Below the pieces are notes generated by a model. It ran no database searches. It had not been told where the DNA came from and worked only from the letters and a program-made list of their open reading frames with translations. Shown here piece after piece: positions 26,435 through 34,729 of a stretch of DNA of 64,000 nt. Source of the DNA: Dyella_B sp966430775 (GTDB lineage: Bacteria; Pseudomonadota; Gammaproteobacteria; Xanthomonadales; Rhodanobacteraceae). Position numbers and translations under genes: made by a program. Every line of letters begins with the position of its first letter. The stretch's first letter is position 1. Where the stretch lies: assembly GCA_966430775.1 (NCBI GenBank), contig CBJMMB010000002.1:30698-94697 (forward strand), written 5' to 3'.

Positions 26435-27586
26435 ATGTCCTCGAACTGGTTGCTCGACACCCTCCACGCAGTGGGCATCGCGCTGGCATTTGCCGCGGCA
26501 GGCTATGCCTGCGTAGCGCTATGGGCGGTGATGAAAGGATCACGAAAGCCGCAACGAGTTCCGCAAGACGCTACCCCGCCCCGCCCCGCCAGCGTGCTCA
26601 AGCCGCTGCATGGTGCCGAACCCAGGCTGTACGAGAACCTGCGCAGCTTCTGCCGGCAGACGCATCCGGAGTACCAGCTGGTGTTCGGGGTGCGCGATCC
26701 GGAGGACCCGGCGATCGCCGTGGTGGAGCGCCTGCGGGCGGAATTTCCGCAGCGTTCCATCGCCATGGTGGTCGATTCACGCGTGCATGGCGCGAACTTC
26801 AAGGTCAGCAATCTCATCAACATGCTGCCGCATGCACAGCACGATCTGCTGGTGCTGGCCGACGCCGATATCCACGTCGGCCCGGATTACCTGACGCGCG
26901 TCACCGCGCCGCTGGCCGACTCCGGCGTGGGCATCGTCACCTGCCTCTACTACGGCATTCCCGGGCCCTCGCTGTGGTCGCGGCTTGGCCGTCTATTCAT
27001 CGACGACTGGTTCGCGCCTTCGGTACGGCTTTCGCATGCCTTCGGCTCCACCCGCTTCGCGTTCGGCTCCACCATCGCCCTGCGCCGCGACACCTTGCAA
27101 TGGATCGGCGGGTTCGAAGCGCTGCGCGACATCCTGGCCGACGATTTCTGGCTGGGCGAGCTCACCCGCCGCGCCGGTCTGCGCACGGTGCTGTCGGATG
27201 TGGTGGTCGGCACGGAAGTAAGCGAAAGCAAGCTGAAAGATTTGTGGTCGCATGAATTGCGCTGGCTGCGCACCATCCGCTCGATCGCGCCGTCCGGTTT
27301 CGCCATGACGTTCGTGTGCTTTACCTCGCCCTTGCTGTTGCTGGGGCTGGCCCTGGCGCCGGGCGCGTTCACATTGGGGCTCGCCATGCTCGGTGGCGCC
27401 GCGCGGGTTTTGCTACACTTTTTGCAGCGGCGCATCAGCGATCAAGCCTTCGCCTGGCATGAAGTCCTGTTGATTCCCCTCCGCGACGCCTTATTGCTGA
27501 TGGAATGGGCAGCCGCCCTCGCCGGTTGGCAGGTAAGATGGCGCGGTCAAGTACTGCATGCACGTGGCGACGGTTCAGCGCCGTAA
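26435..27586 (+). CDS. hpnI: Hopanoid glycosyltransferase HpnI
   Basis: 383 aa, ceramide-glucosyltransferase-like (GT21). Landmarks are an N-terminal membrane helix (13-33), SVLKPLHGAEPRL at about 53-65, DADIHVG as the D-x-D site, DDFWLGE as the catalytic region and R-x-x-R-W-type HELRWLRT. Two C-terminal helices follow. HpnI adds N-acetylglucosamine to bacteriohopanetetrol in the route to the cyclitol ether. First plus-strand gene of hpnI-J-K-L. ATG at 26435. Confidence 0.9.
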   Translation: MSSNWLLDTLHAVGIALAFAAAGYACVALWAVMKGSRKPQRVPQDATPPRPASVLKPLHGAEPRLYENLRSFCRQTHPEYQLVFGVRDPEDPAIAVVERLRAEFPQRSIAMVVDSRVHGANFKVSNLINMLPHAQHDLLVLADADIHVGPDYLTRVTAPLADSGVGIVTCLYYGIPGPSLWSRLGRLFIDDWFAPSVRLSHAFGSTRFAFGSTIALRRDTLQWIGGFEALRDILADDFWLGELTRRAGLRTVLSDVVVGTEVSESKLKDLWSHELRWLRTIRSIAPSGFAMTFVCFTSPLLLLGLALAPGAFTLGLAMLGGAARVLLHFLQRRISDQAFAWHEVLLIPLRDALLLMEWAAALAGWQVRWRGQVLHARGDGSAP

Positions 27587-27660
27587 ACTGTTCGACTGGT
27601 TGAATATCTGAACTATCTGCTGTCCCCGGGCATTGAACGCCCCCGCAGGAGTCATCCGTA

Positions 27661-29088
27661 ATGAAAACGCTTTTTCTGCAAGCTCCTTCCTTCGATGGCT
27701 TTGATGGCGGCGCGGGTTCGCGCTACCAGGCCAAACGCGAAATCAAGAGCTTCTGGTATCCCACCTGGCTGGCCCAGCCGGCCGCGATGGTGCCCGACTC
27801 GCGCGTGCTCGACGCGCCCGCCGACGAGATCTCGGTGGAAGACAGCCTGAAGATCGCCGAGGGCTACGACCTGGTGATCATCCACACCAGCACGCCGTCG
27901 TTCCCCACCGATGCGAAGTTCGCCGAGCTTTTCAAGGCGCGCAAGCCGAACGTGCTGATCGGCCTGGTCGGCGCCAAGGTGGCGGTCGATCCCACCGCTT
28001 CGCTCACCGCTTCGCCCGCGATCGATTTCGTGGCGCGCGAAGAGTTCGACTACACCTGCAAGGAAGTGGCCGAAGGCCGTCCGTTCGAAAGCATCACCGG
28101 CATCAGCTACAAGCTGGCCGACGGCAGCGTGCAGCACAATCCGCCGCGCGCGATGATCGAGAACATGGACGACCTGCCGTTCGTGGCACCGATCTACAAG
28201 CGCGACCTCACCATCAACAACTACTTCATCGGCTACCTCAAGCACCCGTACGTGTCGATCTACACGGGTCGCGGCTGCCGCTCCAAGTGCACCTTCTGCC
28301 TGTGGCCGCAGACCGTCGGCGGCCATCGCTATCGCACGCGTTCGGCCGCGAACGTGCTGGCCGAGGCGAAGTGGATCAAGGAGAACATGCCGGAAGTGCG
28401 CGAGCTGATGTTCGACGACGACACCTTCACCGACAGCTCCAACATGGAGCGCGTGCACGAGATCGCGCGCGGCCTGGGCGCGATGGGCTGGACCTGGTCG
28501 TGCAACGCCAAGGCGAACGTGCCGTACGAGTCGTTGAAGATCATGAAGGAAAACGGCCTGCGCCTGTTGCTGGTGGGTTATGAATCGGGCGACGACCAGA
28601 TCCTGCACAACATCAAGAAGGGCCTGCGCACCGACATCGCGCGCCGCTTCACCGAAGACTGCCGCAAGCTGGGCATCACCATCCACGGCACCTTCATTCT
28701 CGGCCTGCCGGGCGAGACGAAGGAAACGATCGAGAAGACGATCCAGTACGCCAAGGAAATCAACCCGCACACCGTGCAGGTGTCGCTGGCCGCGCCGTAT
28801 CCGGGCACCTCGCTGTACAAGCAGGCGGTCGAGAACGGTTGGCTGAAAGAAAACGAAGCGGTCAACCTGGTCAACGACAAGGGCGTGCAGCTCGCGTTGA
28901 TCGAATACCCGCATCTGTCGAAGCAGGAAATTTTCCACGGCGTGGAAAAGTTCTATCGCGCCTTCTACTTCCGCCCGTCGAAGATCTGGGAAATCGTCAA
29001 GGAAATGCTGACGAGCTGGGAGATGATGAAGCGCCGCCTGCGCGAAGGGGTGGAGTTCTTCCGCTTCTTGCGGGCGCACGAAGCTTAA
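27661..29088 (+). CDS. hpnJ: Hopanoid radical SAM protein HpnJ
   Basis: 475 aa. An N-terminal B12-binding-like domain (1-140) precedes the radical SAM barrel with C206-C210-C213 (GCRSKCTFC). PxxxE-like PEVRELMFDDDTFT follows. HpnJ is required to convert the glucosaminyl head group to the cyclitol ether by ring contraction. The closing helix contains KIWEIVKEML. It is 74 nt after hpnI and 163 nt before hpnK, with a REP pair in the second gap. Confidence 0.93.
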   Translation: MKTLFLQAPSFDGFDGGAGSRYQAKREIKSFWYPTWLAQPAAMVPDSRVLDAPADEISVEDSLKIAEGYDLVIIHTSTPSFPTDAKFAELFKARKPNVLIGLVGAKVAVDPTASLTASPAIDFVAREEFDYTCKEVAEGRPFESITGISYKLADGSVQHNPPRAMIENMDDLPFVAPIYKRDLTINNYFIGYLKHPYVSIYTGRGCRSKCTFCLWPQTVGGHRYRTRSAANVLAEAKWIKENMPEVRELMFDDDTFTDSSNMERVHEIARGLGAMGWTWSCNAKANVPYESLKIMKENGLRLLLVGYESGDDQILHNIKKGLRTDIARRFTEDCRKLGITIHGTFILGLPGETKETIEKTIQYAKEINPHTVQVSLAAPYPGTSLYKQAVENGWLKENEAVNLVNDKGVQLALIEYPHLSKQEIFHGVEKFYRAFYFRPSKIWEIVKEMLTSWEMMKRRLREGVEFFRFLRAHEA

Positions 29089-29139
29089 TCCGCTTCCCCA
29101 ATTTGGGCATGGGTAATCGCGATGCTCAATTTCCCTGGT

Positions 29140-29217
29140 CGTCATTCCCGCGCAAGCGGGAATCCAGCTTGCTTTAATGCAAGGCGAACATGGATTCCCG
29201 CCTTCGCGGGAATGACG
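29140..29217. repeat. REP pair (CGTCATTCCCGCGCAAGC type)
   Basis: Inverted units CGTCATTCCCGCGCAAGCGG and its near-complement with a 30-bp spacer, between hpnJ and hpnK. It could attenuate or stabilise the operon mRNA. Confidence 0.85.
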
Positions 29218-29251
29218 GCCGGGCAAGGTTGAGCGCCGCGCAGATGTCCCT

Positions 29252-30109
29252 ATGAATGCCCCGATGAATTCACCTTCCGTACCCGCCACAGCGCAGACAC
29301 GCCCACGCCTGATCGTCACCGCCGACGATTTCGGCCTGCACGAAGCCGTCAACGATGCCGTCGAACGCGGCTATCGCGACGGCGTGCTGCGTGCCGCCAG
29401 CCTGATGGTGGCCGCGCCGGCGGTGGCCGATGCGGTGGCGCGCGCCGCGCGCAATCCCGGTCTTGCGGTTGGTCTGCATCTGGTGTTGGCCGATGGCCGC
29501 GCGATGCTGCCGCCTACGCGCATTCCCGATCTGGTCGATGCGCAAGGCATGTTCGATTCGAACATGGTGCGCAACGGCTTTCGCTTCTTCTTCCTGCCGC
29601 ACGTGCGCCGCCAGCTGGCCGATGAAATCCGTGCGCAGTTCGAAGCATTCGCGGCGACCGGCTTGAAGCTCGATCATGTCAATGCGCACAAGCATTTCCA
29701 TCTGCATCCGACCATCCTTACGCTGATGCTCACCATCGGTCGTGAATTTGGTCTGCGCGCGATCCGTCTGCCTTCGGAACCGGGCATGGGACCATGGCTG
29801 CGTCCGTGGCTGGCGCTGATGCGCGCACGACTCGACCGTGCCGGCGTCGGCTACAACGATCATGTGTTCGGGTTGCGGCACAGCGGCGGCATGGATGAAG
29901 CGGTAATGCTCGACATCCTGCGCGACTTGCCGGATGGCCTGTCGGAGGTCTATCTGCACCCCGCTTCGCACGGGCACATCACCGAGAGCATGGCCGATTA
30001 CCGGCATGCGGACGAACTCGCCGCGCTGCTCTCCCCGCGCGTGCGCCAAACCATCGCCGAGCGCTATCACCTGTGCGACGGCTTCGCAGACCCGGTCGCC
30101 GTCGCATGA
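29252..30109 (+). CDS. hpnK: Hopanoid deacetylase HpnK (YdjC/ChbG family)
   Basis: 285 aa. LIVTADDFGL at about 20-29 has the metal-binding Asp pair, and DHVNAHKHFHLHP at about 139-151 has the His ligands of the YdjC carbohydrate deacetylase fold. HpnK removes the acetyl group from GlcNAc-bacteriohopanetetrol made by HpnI, giving the amine used by HpnJ. A second ATG lies four codons into the frame; the first is kept. Its TGA overlaps the hpnL start (ATGA). Confidence 0.9.
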   Translation: MNAPMNSPSVPATAQTRPRLIVTADDFGLHEAVNDAVERGYRDGVLRAASLMVAAPAVADAVARAARNPGLAVGLHLVLADGRAMLPPTRIPDLVDAQGMFDSNMVRNGFRFFFLPHVRRQLADEIRAQFEAFAATGLKLDHVNAHKHFHLHPTILTLMLTIGREFGLRAIRLPSEPGMGPWLRPWLALMRARLDRAGVGYNDHVFGLRHSGGMDEAVMLDILRDLPDGLSEVYLHPASHGHITESMADYRHADELAALLSPRVRQTIAERYHLCDGFADPVAVA

Positions 30110-31131
30110 GCATGAAGCTGATCAGTTACATCGCCGGCCTGCTCGGCCTCGGCGTCGCCATCGCGCTGGTGGCGCATCAAGGCTGGGGCGAAATCGTCAC
30201 GGCGATCGATCATGCCGGCTGGCCGCTGCTGTGGCTGCTGCCGTTCCATATCCTGCCGCTGCTGTTCGACGTGATCGGCTGGCGCGTGTTGATTGCGCCG
30301 CGCGATCCGCACCGGCAAGCCACGTTGCCGTTCCTGTTCTGGGTGGCGGCGATCCGCGAAGCCAGCAATCGCCTGTTGCCGGTGGCGAACATCGGCGGCG
30401 AGATCATCGGCATTCGCCTGGTGAAATGGCGCGGCATCGGCGGCGCCGCTGCGGCGGCGAGCGTGATCATGGAAGTGCTGCTCACGCTGGTGAACCAGTA
30501 TCTGTTCACCGCGCTGGGCATCATCCTGCTGATCGAGCTGACGCAGAGCATCAGCGCGTTCAGCACGGTGATTTCCGCGCTCGCCGCCAGCCTGCCGCTG
30601 CCGATCTTCCTGATCATCATCCTGCGCCATGGCAAGGTGTTCTCGCGCCTGGAGGGCTTCGCCGAAAAATTGCTGGGTGGGCGCTCCAAGCTCACCGAGC
30701 TGATCGACGGCACCAACCTCGACCAGGAAATCCGCGAGCAGTATTCGCGTCCGCTGCGTTTGATGGCTGCCACCGGCTGGCAGTTCATCGGCTACGTGGT
30801 GGGCAGTTTCGAAACCTGGCTTGCGCTGCATCTGCTCGGCTACCCGATCAGCATATGGGACGCGATCGCGATCGAAGCCGTCACCCAGGCGCTGCGCCAT
30901 ATCATCTTCGTAGTGCCGGCCGGCCTGGGCGTGCAGGAAGGCGGGCTGGTGCTGTTCGGCAACATGATCGGCCTGCCGCCGGAAGCGAGCGTCGCGCTGT
31001 CGCTGGTCAAGCGCATGCGCGAAGTGGCGTTCGGCGTGCCGGCATTGATTTCCTGGCAATGGGCCGAGACACGCAGGCTTTACGCAGGCTCCGCCGCTCG
31101 CGTCAGCGCTCCATCTGAAGAGAACCATTGA
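30106..31131 (+). CDS. hpnL: Hopanoid-associated membrane protein HpnL
   Basis: 341 aa with six to eight membrane helices, of the lysylphosphatidylglycerol synthase transmembrane (UPF0104) superfamily. REASNRLLPVANIGGEIIGIRLV and VPAGLGVQEGG are family landmarks (about 78-100 and 266-276). HpnL is a common member of hopanoid clusters with a presumed transport role. ATG at 30106, coupled to hpnK (ATGA) and to the following di-iron gene (TGATG). Confidence 0.88.
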   Translation: MSMKLISYIAGLLGLGVAIALVAHQGWGEIVTAIDHAGWPLLWLLPFHILPLLFDVIGWRVLIAPRDPHRQATLPFLFWVAAIREASNRLLPVANIGGEIIGIRLVKWRGIGGAAAAASVIMEVLLTLVNQYLFTALGIILLIELTQSISAFSTVISALAASLPLPIFLIIILRHGKVFSRLEGFAEKLLGGRSKLTELIDGTNLDQEIREQYSRPLRLMAATGWQFIGYVVGSFETWLALHLLGYPISIWDAIAIEAVTQALRHIIFVVPAGLGVQEGGLVLFGNMIGLPPEASVALSLVKRMREVAFGVPALISWQWAETRRLYAGSAARVSAPSEENH

Positions 31132-32129
31132 TGACGTTCGAACACGACGCTTTTGATCCGGAAGCATTGGTGCCCGGCTTCCACGAGCCGGTGCTGCCGC
31201 AAGGCGAGCCGGACGCGGCCACCATCGCCGCCTCGGAGACGCGCACGCGTCATTGGTCGAGCAATCAGGCTGGTCGCATCAAGTACGGCTCCGACGCGCA
31301 CAAGCAGATGATGTGCCGCATGTTCGAGGAAACCTTCAATCCCTATCGGCCGTCGGTGCTGAAGTGGCCGACGCTGGACGACGCGGCCCTGCATCGCATC
31401 ACCTCGCTGCCGATCTGGGACATTGCCGTGCAGACCGAGGGCAAGGCGCGCCTGCGCATGGCCGCGTATGCGCGCACGGTTCCCGATGCGCAGATGCGCA
31501 ACGCGCTGGCGCAGAACGCGTGGGAAGAAAACCGTCACAAGGAAGTGCTGTCCAAGATGGTGCAGCACTACGGCATTCCGCTGGTGCCGGAGCCGCCCTA
31601 CGAATATCCGCAAGACCCGGAATGGTCATACCTGGTCACCGGCTACAGCGAATGCATCGACAGCTTCTTCGCCTTCGGCCTGTTCAAGGTGGCGCATGAC
31701 TCGGGCCTTTTCCCGCCCGAACTGATCGACACTTTCGAGCCGGTGATGCAGGAGGAATGCCGCCATATCCTGCTGTTCGCCAACTGGGTGGCGTGGCATC
31801 GGCGCAACCTCAATCTGTTCCAGCGCATCGCCTTCGAATGGAAGGTGTTCCGCGTGTGGTGGTTCCTCGGCATGGAACGCATGGAGCTGGCCAAGAGCCT
31901 GGATGCCGACGGCAACGAGCACGCGCAGGACAACAACTTCACCGTCACCGGCGCGCAGTCGATGACGGAAAAGGAGTTGAGCGTGGCGGAGCTGATGGCC
32001 ACCTGCCTCAGCGAAAACGACCGGCGTTTCTCAGGCTACGATCCGCGCCTGTTGCGGCCGACGACGATGCCGTTTCTGGTGAAGTGCGCGTTGCCGGTGC
32101 TCAGGTTTTTCGAGCGCCGCAAGAAATAG
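31131..32129 (+). CDS. Ferritin-like di-iron protein in the hopanoid cluster
   Basis: 332 aa, not one of the numbered Hpn proteins. Four iron-ligand segments of a ferritin-like carboxylate bundle are visible: E103 (QTEGKA), E133-x-x-H136 (EENRH), E174 (YSEC) and E209-x-x-H212 (EECRH). This is the E, ExxH, E, ExxH order of di-iron oxidases and oxygenases. No signal peptide; the C-terminus is basic (RRKK). ATG at 31131 overlaps the hpnL stop (TGATG), so it belongs to the hpnIJKL operon. It could oxidise a hopanoid or isoprenoid intermediate; the reaction is not known. Its TAG stop is supplied by the first bases of palindrome P2-a. Confidence 0.75.
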   Translation: MTFEHDAFDPEALVPGFHEPVLPQGEPDAATIAASETRTRHWSSNQAGRIKYGSDAHKQMMCRMFEETFNPYRPSVLKWPTLDDAALHRITSLPIWDIAVQTEGKARLRMAAYARTVPDAQMRNALAQNAWEENRHKEVLSKMVQHYGIPLVPEPPYEYPQDPEWSYLVTGYSECIDSFFAFGLFKVAHDSGLFPPELIDTFEPVMQEECRHILLFANWVAWHRRNLNLFQRIAFEWKVFRVWWFLGMERMELAKSLDADGNEHAQDNNFTVTGAQSMTEKELSVAELMATCLSENDRRFSGYDPRLLRPTTMPFLVKCALPVLRFFERRKK

Positions 32130-32190
32130 GTTGGGGTGCAAACCCCAACGGGCGATGTGCATGGCGATGTGGGGTTTGCACCCCAACCTA
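32127..32190. repeat. Palindromic element P2, copy a
   Basis: TAGGTTGGGGTGCAAACCCC on the left faces its complement ending CCCCAACCTA on the right. The TAG at each outer end is the in-frame stop codon of a gene (di-iron gene on +, hpnA on -). It lies between convergent genes, suiting a bidirectional terminator. Confidence 0.9.
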
Positions 32191-33189
32191 CGCAGCCCTG
32201 TTGGCGATTTCCGATTCCCGGCTCTTGAACCACCGTACCGCATCTTCCAGCGCCAGCCGCGCCGGACGCGCCGTATAGCCCAGCTCGCGCTGCGCCTTTT
32301 CGCTGGTGAAAAACATGCGCTTCTTCGACATGCGCACTTCCTCCACCGTGGCGATCGGCGGCATGCCGGTCACGCGCGCCCACGCTTCGGCAACGTAAGC
32401 CACCGGCATCACGGCGGCATGCGGCAGGCGCACCTTCGGCGGCGAGCGGCCGGCGATGTCGGCGATCTCGGTAAGCACTTCGCGCAGGCTCATGTTGAAG
32501 CCGCCGAGGATGTAGCGTTCGCCGACCACGCCGCGCTCGTAAGCCAGCCAATGGCCTTCGGCCACGTCTTCCACGTGCACGATGTTGAGGCCGGTATCCA
32601 CGTAGGCAGGCAGGCGTCCGGCCATCGCGTCGCGCACGATGCGGCCGGTGGGCGTGGGTTTCACGTCGTGCGGGCCGATCGGTGTGGACGGATTGACGAT
32701 CACCACCGGCGTGCCTTCGTTCGCGAACTGCCTGGCCACTTCCTCGGCCAGGAACTTGGAGCGCTTGTAGTGGCCGATCATGTCGTCCACCGTCACCGGC
32801 GTGGTTTCGCTACCGGGCGTGCCGTCCTTCGGTATGCCCAGCGTGGCCACGCTGCTGGTGTAGACGATGCGCTTGACGCCGACGCGCCTGGCCGCTTCCA
32901 GCATCGCGCGCGTGCCGTCGACGTTGGCGCGATAAAGCTCCGACGGATCGGGCGCCCACAAGCGATAATCGGCGGCGACGTGGAACAGCGCATCGCAGCC
33001 GTCGCACGCGGGCAGCAGGCTCTGCGGCTTGGTCAGGTCGCCTTCGGCCACTTCCACGTCCAGGCCCTGCAGATTGCGGCGATCCGAACCCGCACGCGCC
33101 AAGACGCGCACACGGTGGCCATCGCGCAGCAGGCGGCGCGCCACGGCCGAACCGACGAAACCGGTGGCTCCGGTCACCAGCGCCCTCAC
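32188..33189 (-). CDS. hpnA: Hopanoid-associated sugar epimerase HpnA
   Basis: 333 aa extended short-chain dehydrogenase. The NAD(P)-binding GATGFVGSAVARRLL is at 7-21, the active-site S/T and Y-x-x-x-K are YTSSVAT (about 109) and HYKRSK (about 138), and VNPSTPIGPHD follows. HpnA is found with squalene-hopene cyclase genes; its reaction is unproven. It starts at GTG 33189 and ends with the TAG of palindrome P2-a. Divergent from squalene synthase across 370 bp. Confidence 0.9.
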   Translation of the reverse strand: MRALVTGATGFVGSAVARRLLRDGHRVRVLARAGSDRRNLQGLDVEVAEGDLTKPQSLLPACDGCDALFHVAADYRLWAPDPSELYRANVDGTRAMLEAARRVGVKRIVYTSSVATLGIPKDGTPGSETTPVTVDDMIGHYKRSKFLAEEVARQFANEGTPVVIVNPSTPIGPHDVKPTPTGRIVRDAMAGRLPAYVDTGLNIVHVEDVAEGHWLAYERGVVGERYILGGFNMSLREVLTEIADIAGRSPPKVRLPHAAVMPVAYVAEAWARVTGMPPIATVEEVRMSKKRMFFTSEKAQRELGYTARPARLALEDAVRWFKSRESEIANRAA

Positions 33190-33559
33190 GACGCAATCAC
33201 CCTATGGAGGGACCACGACACACGGGAAACGACCTGCGCGGTCGAAGAAGTTGGGATGGTCATCCAGCGATTATGGATGAAAATCGGGCGCGGATGCGCC
33301 GCCGTTTTGCCGACATCCTTTCATCAACATTTCAACCAATCGGGTCCGAAAAGCATCATCCAGAGCGATGCGGACTTGTTCATGCACCTTCTGTGCTTCA
33401 GCATATTGCGATGCCCACCCCACCCCGCCAGCCCCGAGCCAGCCGCATTGTGCGCATTTTCCCCCAACCTTCCGCCTACGTGGACGTCACGCATGGGACC
33501 GACCTGTCGGAATCGCACCCGTATGGGTGTGACATAATTCCGGCGATCGAGGCATACCC
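33190..33559. promoter_or_regulatory. 370-bp divergent intergenic region hpnA / squalene synthase
   Basis: No gene is supported here. A -10-like CATAAT (33533-33538) lies 22 nt upstream of the squalene synthase ATG, preceded by a small palindrome CACCCGTATGGGTG (33516-33529) that could be an operator. No convincing -35 is seen. The region should hold promoters for both directions. Confidence 0.45.
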
Positions 33560-34729
33560 ATGATCGAATTGAACAACGCCACCGCCGGCAACGGACGCGG
33601 GAAGGCCGATACCTACCAGGACGCGATCCTGCCGAAGGTGTCCCGGACTTTTGCGCTGACCATCCCGCAGCTTCCGCCGCAGCTGCGGCGCGCCGTCGCG
33701 AACGCCTATCTGCTGTGCCGTATCGCGGACACCATCGAAGACGAGCCGGCGTTGTCGGCCGAGCAGAAGCGCGCGTTCGAAAACGCGTTCGTCGATGCGG
33801 TCACCGGCGATGCCGATGCGCAGGAAGTGGCAGACGAGGTCGCGCCGCTATTGTCGGCCAGCACCTTGGAAGCCGAACGCGACCTGATGCAGCAACTGCC
33901 GCTGGTGCTGGATGTGACCCGCAGCCTTTCGCCGCCGCAGCAGGCGTCGATCGTGAAGTGCCTGCGCATCATGTCGCACGGCATGCACGATTTTCAGCGC
34001 AAGGCCGGCCTGCAGGGTCTGCCCACGTTGCACGACCTGGACCGCTACTGCTACTGCGTGGCCGGCGTGGTCGGCGAGATGCTCACCGAGCTGTTCGTGG
34101 ATTTCGAACCACTGTTGGCGCCCCATCGCAACACCATGCTGCGCCTGGCGGTGTCGTTCGGCCAGGGCCTGCAGATGGTCAACATCCTCAAGGACCAATG
34201 GGAAGACCGCACGCGCGGCGCCTGCTGGCTGCCGCAGGACATGTTCGCGCGCCATGGTGTGAAGCTCGCCACGCTTGAGGCCGGCAAGCAGAACGCCGGC
34301 TACGCGGCCACCATGTCCGAGCTGGTCGGTATCGCGCATGCGCATCTGCGCCAGGCGCTGGAATACACCTTGCTGATTCCCACCAAGCACGCGGGCATTC
34401 GCCGCTTTTGCCTATGGGCGATCGGCATGGCGCTGCTGACGCTGCGTAATCTGCAGCACAATCTCGATTTCTCCGCCGGCACGCAGGTCAAGATCTCGCG
34501 CAAGGCAGTGGCGCGCACGATCCTGCTAACGCGTGTGCTGGGCAAGTCGAACGCAGGCCTGCGCTGGTTGTTCGCGATGACCGCGCGCGGCCTGCCGCTG
34601 ACGCCGCTGACCGCGGAATGGAGCGAGCCTTCCACCCCGGCCCGCACCTGGCCCAAGCGCTCCATCCCGCACATTGCCGATGTCGCCTGGCGCGAACCGG
34701 CCGATGTACAGGAAGTTCACCACCGATGA
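33560..34729 (+). CDS. Squalene synthase (single-enzyme type)
   Basis: 389 aa. It condenses two FPP via presqualene diphosphate and reduces to squalene in one protein. The first Asp-rich motif DTIEDE is at 57-62 and the second is NILKDQWEDRTRG near 211-223. VSRTFAL at 27-33, CYCVAGVVGEMLTELF around 156-171 and a long C-terminal part are shared with eukaryotic-type squalene synthases. hpnC, hpnD and hpnE, the usual three-gene alternative, are absent from the window. Its TGA overlaps the squalene-hopene cyclase ATG (ATGA). Confidence 0.87.
   Translation: MIELNNATAGNGRGKADTYQDAILPKVSRTFALTIPQLPPQLRRAVANAYLLCRIADTIEDEPALSAEQKRAFENAFVDAVTGDADAQEVADEVAPLLSASTLEAERDLMQQLPLVLDVTRSLSPPQQASIVKCLRIMSHGMHDFQRKAGLQGLPTLHDLDRYCYCVAGVVGEMLTELFVDFEPLLAPHRNTMLRLAVSFGQGLQMVNILKDQWEDRTRGACWLPQDMFARHGVKLATLEAGKQNAGYAATMSELVGIAHAHLRQALEYTLLIPTKHAGIRRFCLWAIGMALLTLRNLQHNLDFSAGTQVKISRKAVARTILLTRVLGKSNAGLRWLFAMTARGLPLTPLTAEWSEPSTPARTWPKRSIPHIADVAWREPADVQEVHHR

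Noticed and set aside
27652..29352. A 566-codon minus-strand frame opposite hpnJ
   Set aside because: hpnJ has the CxxxCxxC motif and full family match; the opposite frame has none.
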